Assembly (NCBI RefSeq): GCF_036320965.1
Contig: NC_092276.1
Span: 11,794,183 to 11,858,182 of the forward strand
Source: Panulirus ornatus
Taxonomy: Eukaryota; Arthropoda; Malacostraca; Decapoda; Palinuridae
Length of the DNA: 64,000 nucleotides
Direction of reading: 5' to 3'
Notes under the pieces: model-generated
The model's input: the letters and a program-made list of their open reading frames with translations, nothing else
Told to the model about the DNA's origin: nothing
Database searches by the model: none
Translations under genes and position numbers: made by a program
Part shown: one piece after another, positions 39,152 to 50,882 of the stretch
Numbering within the stretch: position 1 is the first letter of the stretch
Layout of the letters: each line of letters opens with the position of its first letter

Positions 39152-39345
39152 CGTGCTGTCAGTGGATTGAAGCAGGGCATGTGAAGCGTCTGGGGTAAAC
39201 CATGGAAAGCTGTGTAGGTATGTATATTTGCGTGTGTGGACGTATGTATATACATGTGTATGGGGGGGGGGTTGGGCCATTTCTTTCGTCTGTTTCCTTG
39301 CGCTACCTCGCAAACGCGGGAGACAGCGACAAAGTATAATAAAAA
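39152..39345 (+). repeat. Short-form RTE 3'UTR of R6
   Basis: Same as the R4 UTR, with a run of nine G near 39262 and the hairpin motif GCGCTACCTCGCAAACGCGG near 39300, ending in an A-rich tail. Confidence 0.8.
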
Positions 39346-39351
39346 AAATAA

Positions 39352-39427
39352 TAATATTTTTTTTTTTTTTTTTATACTTTGTCGCTGTCTCCCTGCGTTT
39401 GCGAGGTAGCGCAAGGAAACAGACGAA
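39352..39427 (-). mobile_element. Isolated RTE 3' terminus, inverted against R6
   Basis: A T-run followed by the reverse complement of the last ~65 bp of the RTE tail. With the R6 tail it forms a palindrome with arms of about 65 bp. Confidence 0.85.
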
Positions 39428-39430
39428 AGT

Positions 39431-40948
39431 AAATTCTCGATTAATATGGGTAAAACTGAAAGTTGATGGAGAGAGGTGGGTGATTATTGGTGCATATGCA
39501 CCTGGGCATAAGAAGAAAGATCAAGAGAGGCAAGTGTTTTGGGAGCAGCTGAATGAGTGTGTTAGTGGTTTTGATGCACGAGACCGGGTCATAGTGATGG
39601 GTGATTTGAATGCAAAGGTGAGTAATGTGGCAGTTGAGGGAATAATTGGTATACATGGGGTGTTCAGTGTTGTAAATGGAAATGGTGAAGAGCTTGTAGA
39701 TTTATGTGCTGAAAAAGGACTGATGATTGGGAATATGTATATCTTATGATATATAACTCTATCATAAATATGAATATATGTGTGGATCAGGTGTTTGCTT
39801 TGAAGAATGTATGTGAGAAATACTAAGAAAAGCAAATGGATTTGTGTGTAGCATTTATGGATCTGGAGAAGGCATATGATAGAGTTGATAGAGATTCTCT
39901 GTGGAAGGTACTAAGAATATATGGTGTGGGAGGCAAGTTGTTAGAAGCAGTGAAAAGTTTTTATCGAGGATGTAAGGCATGTGTACGTGTAGGAAGAGAG
40001 GAAAGTGATTGGTTCTCAGTGAATGTAGGTTTGCGGTAGGGGTGTGTGATGTCTCCATGGTTGTTTAATTTGTTTATGGATGGGGTTGTTAGGGAGGTGA
40101 ATGCAAGAGTTTTGGAAAGAGGGGCAAGTATGAAGTCTGTTGGGGATGAGAGAGCTTGGGAAGTGAGTCAGTTGTTGTTCGCTGATGATACAGCGCTGGT
40201 GGCTGATTCATGTGAGAAACTGCAGAAGCTGGTGACTGAGTTTGGTAAAGTGTGTGAAAGAAGAAAGTTAAGAGTAAATGTGAATAAGAGCAAGGTTATT
40301 AGGTACAGTAGGGTTGAGGGTCAAGTCAATTGGGAGGTGAGATTGATTGGAGAAAAACTGGAGGAAGTGAAGTGTTTTAGATATCTGGGAGTGGATCTGG
40401 CTGCGGATGGAACCATGGAAGCGGAAGTGGATCATAGGGTGGGGGAGGGGGCGAAAATTCTGGGAGCCTTGAAGAATGTGTGGAAGTCGAGAACATTATC
40501 TCGGAAAGCAAAAATGGGTATGTTTGAAGGAATAGTGGTTCCAACAATGTTGTATGGTTGCGGGACGTGGGCTATGGATAGAGTTGTGCGCAGGAGGATG
40601 GATGTGCTGGAAATGAGATGTTTGAGGACAATATGTGGTGTGAGGTGGTTTGATCGTGTAAGTAACGTAAGGTTAAGAGAGATGTGTGGAAATAAAAAGA
40701 GCGTGGTTGAGAGAGCAGAAGAGGGTGTTTTGAGATGGTTCGGGCACATAGAGAGAATGAGTGAGGAAAGATTGACCAAGAGAATATATGTGTCGGAGGT
40801 GGAGGGAACGAGGAGAAGAGGGAGACCAAACTGGAGGTGGAAAGATGGAGTGAAAAAGATTTTGTGTGATCGGGGCCTGAACATGCAGGAGGGTGAAAGG
40901 AGGGCAAGGAATAGAGTGAATTGGAGCGATGTGGTATACCGGGGTTGA
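39431..40948 (+). pseudogene. RTE endonuclease-RT, deleted and with stops (R7)
   Basis: The endonuclease part (39431-39749) keeps GAYAPG and MGDLNAKVSNV. After the filler, the RT part is open in one frame except for a TAA in the EKYLEKQ region near 39825 and a TAG at 40037-40039 replacing the Gln of motif B (GLRQG). The block 40046-40948 keeps motif [12 protein letters not shown] and the complete C-terminus. The loss of the fingers makes the RT nonfunctional. Confidence 0.8.
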
Positions 40949-41445
<497 letters not shown>

Positions 41446-41456
41446 AATGATCTATT

Positions 41457-42157
41457 CTATTATCTTTTGTTGCTGTCTCCCGCGTTAGCGAGGTAAAGCA
41501 AGAGCACAGACGAAAGAATAGCCCAACCCAACCATATACATATGTATATACATTAACGCCCACACACGCACATATGCACACCTATACATTTCAACGTATG
41601 CATACATATGCATACACAGACCTATTCATATATACACTTGTACATACTCATACTTGCTGCATTCATTCATTTCTATCGCCACCCCACCACACATGAAATG
41701 GCTCCCCCCTCCCCCGGCGAGCGTGTGAGGTAGCGCTATGGAAAGACAACAAAGGCCACATTCGTTTACACTCAGTCTCTAGCTGTCATGTGTAATGCAC
41801 CAAAACCACAGCTCCCTTTTCATATTCAGGCCCCAGAAAATTTTCCCTTGTTTACCCTAGAAGCTTCACATGCCCTGGTTCAATCTATTGACTGCACGTC
41901 AACCCCGGTATACCTCATCGTTCCAATTCACTCTATTCCTTACACGCCTTTCACCCTCCCGTATGTTCAGGCCCCGATCGCTCAAAATCCTTTTCACTCC
42001 TTCCTTCCACCTCCAATTTTGTTTCCCACTTCTTGTTCCCTCACTTCTGGCACATATATCCTCTTTGTCAATCTTTCCTTACCCATTCTCTCCATGTGAC
42101 CAAACCATTTCAATACACCCTCTTCTCCTCTCTCAGCCACACTCTTTTTATCACCAC
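41457..42157 (-). mobile_element. RTE LINE 3' fragment R8 (long 3'UTR, degenerate)
   Basis: Minus-strand long-form 3'UTR (41457-41880) followed by the last ~95 codons of the RTE ORF, decayed. It is 5' truncated at about 42157. It shares the long UTR with R1, R2 and R5 but has the GTTGAC stop of the young subfamily at the ORF end, so it is intermediate. Confidence 0.75.
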
Positions 42158-42164
42158 AGACACT

Positions 42165-42350
42165 AGACTTTTAGTGCGTTTACGGGTGTCTGAACCTCAT
42201 CTCGGTGGGGAAAACATGGATTTTACTTTATCTCAAGCGTCTCCGATAATGTGAGAAATGTGTCGTTTGACAGACAAATGCATATATATTATGGGTCGGC
42301 TTCGAACCGTGGGCAGGGTGTCCGGCTACCTCGGTATAAATATTACAGCT
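42165..42350 (-). mobile_element. tRNA-derived SINE-like element
   Basis: On the minus strand a pol III B-box-like GGTTCGAAGCC lies near 42305-42318 with an upstream GGTAGCCGGACACCC block; the body follows at lower coordinates and contains a CATCTCGGTGGGGA module (42191-42204). The same module and a similar tRNA-like block occur at 57120-57330. Confidence 0.5.
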
Positions 42351-42900
42351 CTTACACAACATAAGCGTTGAGGAGATCGAGTGGCTGGTATGTATGGGGA
42401 AAATATTGGAGGTATTGTCTCTTCGGGTGAATTCTGCCTTTACATTATTGTACCGATATCCTCTATTATCCCAGGATTACGTAAAAATAATTAGTCGTAA
42501 ATGCTAGGCAATGTCTTCCATAAAAACAAGTTCATAAGGGACGCCTTCCCTTCCTTTTAACGTAATCCGCAATAAATAGTTCTCTTTAAGTAACTAATTT
42601 CATTATATCTTTCATGTTAATCTTCACACTACTGAGCACCCGGTCATATCATAAATGTTCCGCCAAATAATTCATTGTACGTCACCAACAACAACAGCTT
42701 GTTGTAATTTCACCTTGTCCGCAAGCCTTTCAGGTGGATGACCATCCACTTATAACTGTGGTTGCGGCGTTACTGTGGATAGCAGAAATTTTCCCACTCC
42801 TGTTCAGCGATAAAAGAGATTTCGAACGGCCATTAATGGCACTATTATTCAACTTGATTTTTAAACATAGGTAGGGAAAACTAAGATATCAGTCAATGTT
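42351..42900. other. Unassigned sequence
   Basis: No ORF above 60 codons and no recognisable repeat. Confidence 0.4.
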
Positions 42901-42988
42901 CCCTTAAAGACCAGTCATCCAACCAGTTTCCTTAAAGGTCAGTCTTTAAACCAGTCTTCTTAAGGACCAGACTCCTTAAAGAATTAAT
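42900..42988. repeat. Short minisatellite, three units of ~27 bp
   Basis: Recurring TTCCTTAAAGGTCAGTC-type blocks. Confidence 0.6.
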
Positions 42989-42999
42989 GTTGAGGTGAG

Positions 43000-43600
43000 G
43001 TTCAGAGAATGTCTGGGGCGAAGAGCATGATGGGGAGGACCTTTTCAGCCAACAGGTACTAAGAATATGTGAGGCAGATCTCGGGTTTAAGGGAACCCTG
43101 ACCGTACTGTGCAATAAGCAAGAGCCGTCTTCTCGGCTGCAATGTACCAAGGGGATATGAGGGAGGCCCGAATATGAAAGAGCTCACGGAGTTGAATATG
43201 AGTGGCCTTCCAGACTAGCATGTACCTCGGGGAAATGAGGAACGCTCAGTTATTTAGGAGCTGTGTCTTAGAAGAAATAATGAAATCTGTAAGTGGCAAT
43301 GGGTCTAAGAAAAATATAGAAAACATCTGTAGTGTAACGACTAATAAATGATGTGATGAACACCTTTATAGTTAAGGACGTTGTTGTTAAGATATGGAGA
43401 CTTGACTAGATTATAGATATTTCTATATCAAGGATAAATAAAGAAAAAATGCTGAAATATTCAGGAGCAGAATCGAAGAGAAGACACCCTAAGAACAAAA
43501 ATACTAAGATAGGAAGAAATAAGTTGAATGAATATTATCGATGGTTGTATCAATACCTTTATAAAGCGAAACTTCCAACTTTTTAAGATCAGTAGGTTAC
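43000..43600. other. Unassigned sequence
   Basis: Contains one 72-codon ORF (42932-43150, -) without recognisable features. Otherwise nothing is seen. Confidence 0.35.
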
Positions 43601-43609
43601 TTCACTGTG

Positions 43610-44540
43610 ATGTAGATGATGTGGGGAACTTTCTACGATCTTTTCTAATGAACACATGAAAGGTTACACAGATGTTCATAAGGAATATGTGAGAGGGGTC
43701 ACACATGATCATCGCATGAATATGAAGAAAGGTCACATAAGATGACTGTAGGTTTATAAGAAAAGTTCACGTCAGCTCGAGAATTTGGGAAAAGGTTGCT
43801 CCTCATCAGTGAAAGAATGTAGAAGGTTACTTGATTATAGCTGCAGGATTATGAGAAAACTGCATCTAGACACTAGGAATTTTCAAAATGTCACAATAGA
43901 GCAACGTGGGCAACTGTGAGATGACAAGAGTTTGTGCCTGGCAGCTGGCAGACATCCTAAGTTCTTTCCACCACTCTCATCTCCTGTTGCCTACGCTATT
44001 CGACAGCGGATATTTGCAGTCTTGTCAGATATTTATCTCTTTCTGGAGTCATTAGATTGTACACCTACCCTACGCTCTTTATCCATTTGCTCTTAAGAGC
44101 AAAGGTCGAGTACTGTGTATTCGTCCAATATGACCACATGCTGTAAATGCAGGACATACAGCATATGAGCATTACAGGATCGCGGTACAAAGTCACAAGT
44201 GAGGAATACAAAAATATTGTGTCTTTCTATCCCACAAAAGTCATAGGAGAACACTAAGCTCGCATGTTAGCACTTTAGATGTGCGATGATAAGTAACATA
44301 TGAGCACAGGAACAGTATGAGGACACAGATATTCACTGTTGAAATTAAGATATTACGGACTGGCACCGAGGAGGCGTGTGAAATGGTCAATTAACATCAC
44401 TGAGGAAACGTGAAAAAAGGCTATAAGTTTACAGAAACGTGAGACAAGGTCATATGAGAGCTTAGCAGACAAGTGGCTTTCCAAAGACAGCTCCACAGGA
44501 ACGTGGAAGGTCACATGACGTCCCTAGAGAAGCGTGTTAC
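43610..44540 (+). repeat. Degenerate ~34-bp minisatellite, left arm
   Basis: Very diverged units marked by GGTCACAT, CAGGAACGTG and GAGAAAGGTCACAT-like blocks, for example near 43680-43740, 44440-44470 and 44495-44520. The same unit is clearer at 49480-50345, in the same orientation. The CR1/L2-type LINE C lies between the two arms. Confidence 0.6.
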
Positions 44541-44999
44541 GTGTATACACAGACCCAAAATCCAACCTAGGTGGTCTGGCCTTAACGCTAAAGAAAAGAA
44601 GAAGTCCCCTTGTTAACAGTATTAAAAAAGGATAGCAGAACAAAGGCTTTCCCAACCCTCCACTCCCTCCGGCACACACATGAGAGAAAAAAAGGAGAAA
44701 GAATACCCTGCAGGATTAATAAGCCTAAAGGCAATTCTGTATGAAAGTCATACGGTAGAATGAACATGAATATGTCATACATTCCATCACAAACGACATG
44801 CATCTCTTCACTTTTTGGCATAAAGATAGTACTAATTATAAACTTGAGCTACAGCTACTTACCATGCCTATATCATTCCTGATGTTTAAGAATGATACAG
44901 TAATTCCTAATCACTTTCTCAAAGCAGGTGATATGGGATAATCAATGTTAGTATGATACTGCAGCGTGTCCAGAAAGAGATGGAGAGAGATCAGTGATT

Positions 45000-46892
45000 G
45001 AGAAGCTAGAATGTTATGCCATGTTATAGGTGAATTTCTCATTACCGGTATAGGCCAAGTAGGGATTTTTGGGGAACTCCACTAGTAATGGGTGACCACG
45101 GTGATGGTTCCCCATTCATTACGACTCCGCTTCCTATCATGTATCCAAGGCTTCTGTTAAATTTCCTGTAGAACCAGGAAATCGATGCATCAATTCAGCG
45201 TGGGGGACTTTGTCAAATGCTTTCTGGAAATTGTCAAATGCTTTCTGGAAATCCAGAAATATCATATCTATTGCTTTTGTCTTGACGATGGTATTGAATA
45301 AAATGACAAAGTTCCAGAAGGTTTTTAAGGCATGATCTTATAAAGAATGATCGACTCCAGACGTTTACATACAATTGAGAGAGTAATTACCAAGAAATTC
45401 GTGACTTCTGTTTTTGTATATAGTAATGACGTCTGCTAGTTTCCAGTCCTGTGGGACTATATGACCCTAAAGAGATTTATTGAAAATTTGGGTTAACGGT
45501 CCGGCAACTTCGTGTTTGACGTTTTTAAGTCTTCAACCTATCTACCTGTGACGGTAAATTCTTGTATTGTATGAATGCAATTTACAGCTTTCTCAAAATT
45601 CGTGTCGTTGCTTTCTAGCGTAAAAAAAAAGAACTAGAAAACTTATTCAAGGTTGTTACTATGCTTTTATCGTCCACAATGTGATCCCCATCCTCGTTTA
45701 CTAAGGATCCTATTCCACTCCGTTCATGTTTCTTATTGTTGATATACCTATAGAATCTTTTAGTATCTCTAATACTGTCTCTTACAATAATCACTTCGCA
45801 TTCTCTCGTGGCGTTTTTGATAAGGAATTTCACTTGTCTTCTAATTGTGTTATATTGCGTTATAATATTTGGGTCATTGTCTGATTTCTTAAGTTTATAT
45901 AGTTTATCTCTGCGCCGTATAGCGCTTGCAATGTTCTGGGAGTACCATTCAGGCTTGCTGTTGGTTTTATTGCTTATTTCATGCATGGGATGAATGTGAC
46001 TTGGTGCATAAACTGACGCTTAAAACCGGCCTATAATTCTCCTGGGCATGAACCAACAAGGAGAAGACTCTAATGCGTCGTGAAGTCTATTGAAATCTTC
46101 CCTTTTAAAGTTATGGGTTAAAAGTAACGAAATTAGGTGACTCGGTTTTGATATTTACATCGAACCTAGCCTAGATATTCTCCACCACTGATATGTGTTG
46201 CTAAGAACACCTGGGATGCAAGAACTAAATCAAATACATTATCTCCCCTCGTCGGCTCGGTGATTCGTCTAGCAGATTCACTCTCTACACCCAGAATAGT
46301 TGGCCAGTTGATTTCTGGAAGTTGGAAATCCCAAAGAATGATCGAGCCTTTATCTTGTATTGCTCGTTGTAAACTTTCGTACATAACAATGTCAGTATCC
46401 ACTGACTACTAGGGCGTCTATCAACGACTTTTACGTAAAGTTTGGAAGATTCAGTACTAATCTGAACACAGCAATAGCAGATGTTGTATAGTCTGAATTT
46501 CTATGGTGTTTAGTTTCGCCTCCTCGACCGCCTCTATCCCTTGCAAATAATTTATAGTCTAGTTGATTATACTCACTGATTAGATCATTGCTTTTTGTGT
46601 TCAGAAATGTCTCTGTTAAACCAATGCTATCAACGTATTCACTATTAACCAAATAATGCAATTCAGCTATTTATTGTTTTTAGATGGACTTTATATTTAT
46701 GTAAAGTCCGTCTGATTTCTTTGAGTGCTTTCTGTAAGCAACTGGTGGAATGATTTGGTGATCGGCAGTTTTTAGATCAATGTGTGACGAGTCCCCAAGA
46801 CCTGCGCAGATCCCTGACGTCACTGTCTGGTGAGGTGGTGTTATATGTAATATTATCCGACCAGACCTCAATCGCCCGTTTGAAGTGGTCAA
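45000..46892 (-). pseudogene. CR1/L2-type EN-RT polyprotein of LINE C, broken and deleted
   Basis: Minus-strand traces: endonuclease MHYLVNSEYVDSIGLTETFL and NDLISEYNQLDYKLFARDRG (46431-46661); the later endonuclease part ILWDFQLPEINWPTI with VFDLVLASQ (46166-46402); linker EWYSQNIASAIRRRDKLYKL and DTKRFYRYINNKKHERSGIG (45615-45986); and motif B SPITSGVPQKSLLGL near 45070. The FADD motif and thumb are absent. Stops and shifts separate the pieces. Confidence 0.75.
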
Positions 46893-47256
46893 AATTCTGA
46901 CCTTTATCGAGTGTCAAAAAGAAAGTCCCTTGCAGTCGTTGACAAAGAGGATATCTGTTAGAGGTATAGGGAATAACGCGATGCGGGAGACCAAATTCGA
47001 GGTGGAAGGATGGAGTGAATAAGGAGTGGATAGGAATCTGTGGTTTCGGTGCATTACATATGACAGATAGGACTTGATGTGAACGAATGTGACCTTTTCT
47101 CGGTCTGTTTCCCTGGCGCTACCTTGCTGACGCAGAGGGTGGAGATGCTGTTTCCTTGTGGGGCAGGGTGGCACTGGGAATGGATGAAGGCAAGCAATTA
47201 TAAATATGTACATGTGTATATACGTATATGTTTCTGTATGTGTATGTATATGTATA

Positions 47257-47969
47257 CTGAGTTTGGTAAAGTGTGTGAAAGAAGAAAGTTAAGAGTAAAT
47301 GTGAATAAGAGCAAGGTTATTAGGTACAGTAGGGTTGAGGGTCAAGTCAATTGGGAGGTGAGTTTGAATGGAGAAAAACTGGAGGAAGTGAAGTGTTTTA
47401 GATATCTGGGAGTGGATCTGGCAGCGGATGGAACCATGGAAGCGGAAGTGGATCATAGGGTGGGGGAGGGGGCGAAAATTCTGGGAGCCTTGAAGAATGT
47501 GTGGAAGTCGAGAACATTATCTCGGAAAGCAAAAATGGGTATGTTTGAAGGAATAGTGGTTCCAACAATGTTGTATGGTTGCGAGGCGTGGGCTATGGAT
47601 AGAGTTGTGCGCAGGAGGATGGATGTGCTGGAAATGAGATGTTTGAGGACAATGTGTGGTGTGAGGTGGTTTGATCGAGTAAGTAACGTAAGGGTAAGAG
47701 AGATGTGTGGAAATAAAAAGAGCGTGGTTGAGAGAGCAGAAGAGGGTGTTTTGAAATGGTTTGGGCACATGGAGAGCATGAGTGAGGAAAGATTGACCAA
47801 GAGGATATATGTGTCGGAGGTGGAGGGAACGAGGAGAAGAGGGAGACCAAATTGGAGGTGGAAAGATGGAGTGAAAAAGATATTGTGTGATCGGGGCCTG
47901 AACATGCAGGAGGGTGAAAGGAGGGCAAGGAATAGAGTGAATTGGAGCGATGTGGTATACCGGGGTTGA
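47257..47969 (+). CDS. RTE RT C-terminal part, open frame (R9)
   Basis: About 237 codons open from [20 protein letters not shown] to the natural stop after DVVYRG. It begins after motif C, so it has only the thumb and C-terminal domain ([55 protein letters not shown]). The upstream part of the nominal ORF (from 47079) is UTR sequence. No catalytic function is possible. Confidence 0.75.
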
Positions 47970-48153
47970 CGTGCTGTCAGTGGATTGAATCAAGGCATGT
48001 GAAGCGTCTGGGGTAAACCATGGAAAGCTGTGTAGGTATGTATATTTGCGTGTGTGGACGTATGTATATACATGTGTATGGGGGTGGGTTGGGCCATTTC
48101 TTACGTCTGTTTCCTTGCGCTACCTCGCAAACGCGGGAGACAGCGACAAAGCA

Positions 48154-48176
48154 AAAAAAAAAAAAAAAAAAAAAAG
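48154..48176 (+). repeat. Poly(A) of R9
   Basis: About 23 A ending the young RTE piece. It marks the downstream edge of the insertion in LINE C. Confidence 0.9.
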
Positions 48177-48231
48177 ATATGTATATGCATATAATAGTTG
48201 ATATAATAGTTGTAAGGCATTTGGATGTTTG

Positions 48232-49273
48232 ATTCGCGTTGACAAGAGTTCTGCCCCCTATATTGTTGAGATGAGTGCCGTCTCTGTTGTACGGTTCCTT
48301 GTCTTCTGTGAATTCGCGCCACGGATCTGAAAAGCCGATGTTATCATCCGTGCACGATCGTTTCAGTCTCTCATTTACACCTAACGTTCTACTTAGGGCG
48401 TATTTGCTTACATTAATTCGCGGGGGAGCTCCAACTATAACAGTGTTATCCGATCTATCTTTCAGGATGCTGATGATCTCGGTGTATTCTTCTATGATAA
48501 CTTACGTATTTGAATACATATGATGAACGTCGTTGCTCCCAATATTCACCACTAAACAGGACTTTTTAGTTGGAAGTCTAATATCTTTAACCTTTTGCTT
48601 AACGTGGGAAATTCTGGCACCGGGATACATGCGGACTGTTCTCTTAGCTCTGGAGTTGCCCACCAAGTGCTTACCCAGATTTCTGACCAGCGAGTCCCCT
48701 ATAATCATGGAACAGTCTTCTTCGCTCTTTTCTTGCAAGTCGCTGAGTGCTGCAAAGCGATTGCTCGTGGGTATGGCCGAAGGGGATGGGTAGGAGGGGT
48801 GGGGGGTTGTAGTGGTCTAATGAGGAAGGGGGAGGGGAACGGCTGGGTGGATGGCTTGAGATATGAGGTAGACTTGCAGAAGGCATATAAATTTGGGCGA
48901 GGGAGTATCGCAGTGGAGGGACGGGAGTGAGAGTTTGGGTGGGGGTGAGAGGAGGTAGCAGGACAGGTGGGGGGCTGAGGGCATTGGCTGTGGGGGGGAA
49001 GGGTACCAATGGGGGTGGGACGAGGCTGGTATTGAGCGTTGGACGGGCATGGGAGAGGACGTTTTGTGGGAAGGGTGCCAGCCAGTGAGGGATGGACAAG
49101 GATGGCGGGCGGGGGAGTAGACGCTGGGAGGAGGTAATGAGGGTAAGGTCATGGGTTGCCATTTTCAAACTGTACATCTCTACCCTTTGTAGTAACCCTT
49201 CTGCAGTTGAGGCTTTGAGCTCTGCCTTGACTTCACTTAACATCACTTTGATTAGATTTTTCTTCCGGGTCAC
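48232..49273 (-). pseudogene. LINE ORF1 with SGNH/GDSL esterase domain (LINE C)
   Basis: ORF1 proteins with an SGNH-type esterase are known from CR1/L2-group LINEs. The N-terminal part (from 49273) starts MTRKKNLIKVMLSEVKAELK and passes into a long proline-rich stretch. After a frameshift near 48780 the esterase reads DCSMIIGDSLVRNLGKHLVG (block I with GDS Ser), YPGARISHVKQKVKDIRL, CLVVNIGSNDVHH (block III with GSND), then after one TAA (48502-48504) VIIEEYTEIISILKDRSDNT, VIVGAPPRINVSKYALSRTL and NRDGTHLNNIGGRTL (block V, catalytic Asp-X-X-His as DGTH). All catalytic positions are kept although one stop and one frameshift break the gene. Confidence 0.75.
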
Positions 49274-49399
49274 TCCAGGTTACGCAGAACAAACTATATT
49301 TGTTCACTACGTCTGGTCCCGTTGTCATAAAATCCATAATAAAACCCGACTACACGATGCACCCAGGTAGCGAGTAGCTGGTGCCATTGTAATAAGAAA

Positions 49400-50345
49400 G
49401 TGAATTACAAACATGTTCACCGAAAGATTAATGAATGTAATAAAAGTGAAGGAACACTTAATGTTGGAGAAACACTTGCTGAAGAGAGATTGATCACATG
49501 TTGGCACCAGTGGAATGTGAGAGAAGGTCACATGACAACACCACAAGAGCCTGAGTGCAGGTCACATGATAGTACCAAAGGAACGTGAAGGGAAGCTGCA
49601 GGAAGGCGCCACAGGAACGTGAATGGTTACATTAGATAACCATAGGACAATGAGAGAGTTCCCATGGCTGCACTAAAGGAACGTGAAAGTCACAAGACAG
49701 CAACCGAAGAACGTGAAGGAAGTTCACGTGATAGCATCAAAGGAACGTGAGAGAAGATCACCACAGATAACACCACAGGAACGTGAATGTATATCACAAG
49801 ACAGCGCTATATGAAGGTTAGTCTCATGACAGGATCACAAGAACGTAACAAGTCACATGAATGAAGATCACATGCCAGGACTCCAGTAGCATAAGTGGAG
49901 GTCACATGACAACACCACAAGAACGTGAAAAGTAACACATCATCACATGAACAAAGTGAAGGTCACATGATAGCACAACAGGAAAGGGAGAACGTAACCT
50001 AGCGCTGCCACCGGATCACAAGTAAAGGTCACATGACAGAGCCACAGGAATATAAGTAAAGGTTACATAACAGCACCACAGGAATATGAAGGAAAGCAGC
50101 ATGAAAGCACCACAGGAATGTAAGAGAAGGTCTCATGACAGCATCACAGGAATATGTGTGTAGTTCAGATAACAGCGCAACAGCGGAACATGAGAAAAGG
50201 TAGCTTGACAGTACTGCATGAATATAAGGGTAATCAACAAAACAACACAACAGCAATATGAGAGAAGGTGACATACAGCACAATGGAATATGAGTGAAGG
50301 TCACGTAGCAACACCACACAAACGTGTCAGATGACCAGATGTTCC
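49400..50345 (+). repeat. Degenerate ~34-bp minisatellite, right arm
   Basis: Units approximate GGTCACATGACAGCACCACA followed by GGAACGTGAGAGAA. Good examples lie at 49525-49590, 49700-49780, 49890-49930 and 50030-50130. Roughly 25 units fit. Units diverge by substitutions and small indels. Confidence 0.8.
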
Positions 50346-50720
50346 TACTAACATTTCTTGCTCTCATTCCGTGTCCTCATCATTTAATCTCAGTCACTTG
50401 TTTTCTTGGCATTATGTTCCTAGAATATTTTCCTTTCCTTTTTCTTTCTTTCCATGTTTATTATAAACGTCCAAGGCTTTGCGTGAGTTAGGACTAGTGA
50501 CCGTGGCAGAAGTGTACCTCTGGCATGAAAAACGTTTATTCATTCTTGTAATTAGGTCATTTGATATCATATACTCCTACGTAAAGAAATATTCCTTACC
50601 CTAAACTGAGTGTTAGTTAAGACGGACAATATACAGGGGTATTTGCATCCACATGCAGGATTTGTACATTTTCTTCAGATTAACCTAATTATGAACAACA
50701 AATCATTATTACTGTTGTTA
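50346..50720. other. Unassigned sequence
   Basis: No ORF or repeat of note before the (ATT)n tract. Confidence 0.4.
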
Positions 50721-50763
50721 CTATTGTTATTATTATTATTATCATTACTATTATTATCATTAC

Positions 50764-50832
<69 letters not shown>

Positions 50833-50838
50833 TTATTA

Positions 50839-50873
<35 letters not shown>

Positions 50874-50882
50874 TTTTTTTTT
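50705..50882. repeat. Compound (ATT)n microsatellite with T-run
   Basis: TTA/ATT trinucleotides with ATC and GTT variants, ending in a T-run that is the A-tail of R10a on the minus strand. Confidence 0.95.

Larger units (their letters stand above)
36700..39345 (+). mobile_element. RTE LINE copy R6 (best preserved, young subfamily)
   Basis: Begins in the endonuclease domain at VNGNGEELVD and continues without gaps to the end of the short-form 3'UTR and an A-rich tail. It is the longest uninterrupted young copy in the window, about 2.65 kb. Only the first roughly 150 codons of the endonuclease and the 5' leader are missing compared with R2. Confidence 0.92.
46938..48178 (+). mobile_element. 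RTE material R9 inserted in LINE C
   Basis: Two RTE pieces in the same orientation. 46938-47250 is an old, diverged C-terminal scrap with a partial long-form 3'UTR. 47254-48178 is a young copy from [12 protein letters not shown] to the short-form 3'UTR and ~23 A. The joint lies in the TA-rich part of the old UTR. Together they split LINE C between its ORF1 and its endonuclease. Confidence 0.85.
44541..49375 (-). mobile_element. CR1/L2-type LINE C, near full length, interrupted by RTE R9
   Basis: Minus-strand order: ORF1 with an SGNH esterase (49273 to ~48232), RTE insertion (46938-48178), endonuclease (46900-46166), linker and RT start (45986-45080), then the 3'UTR (44960-44545). The UTR and EN-RT parts match LINE A. 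The RT palm after motif B and the C-terminal domain are deleted between about 45060 and 44985. Without the RTE insertion it is about 3.6 kb. The 5' boundary near 49375 is inferred from the restart of the 34-bp minisatellite. Confidence 0.75.

Noticed and set aside
48671..49273. Proline-rich 200-codon ORF as a separate host gene
   Set aside because: It leads directly, with one frameshift, into the SGNH domain of LINE C and fits as the N-terminal part of its ORF1.
49400..50345. CRISPR-like array
   Set aside because: Units of about 34 bp follow each other without unique spacers and are strongly diverged; minisatellite.
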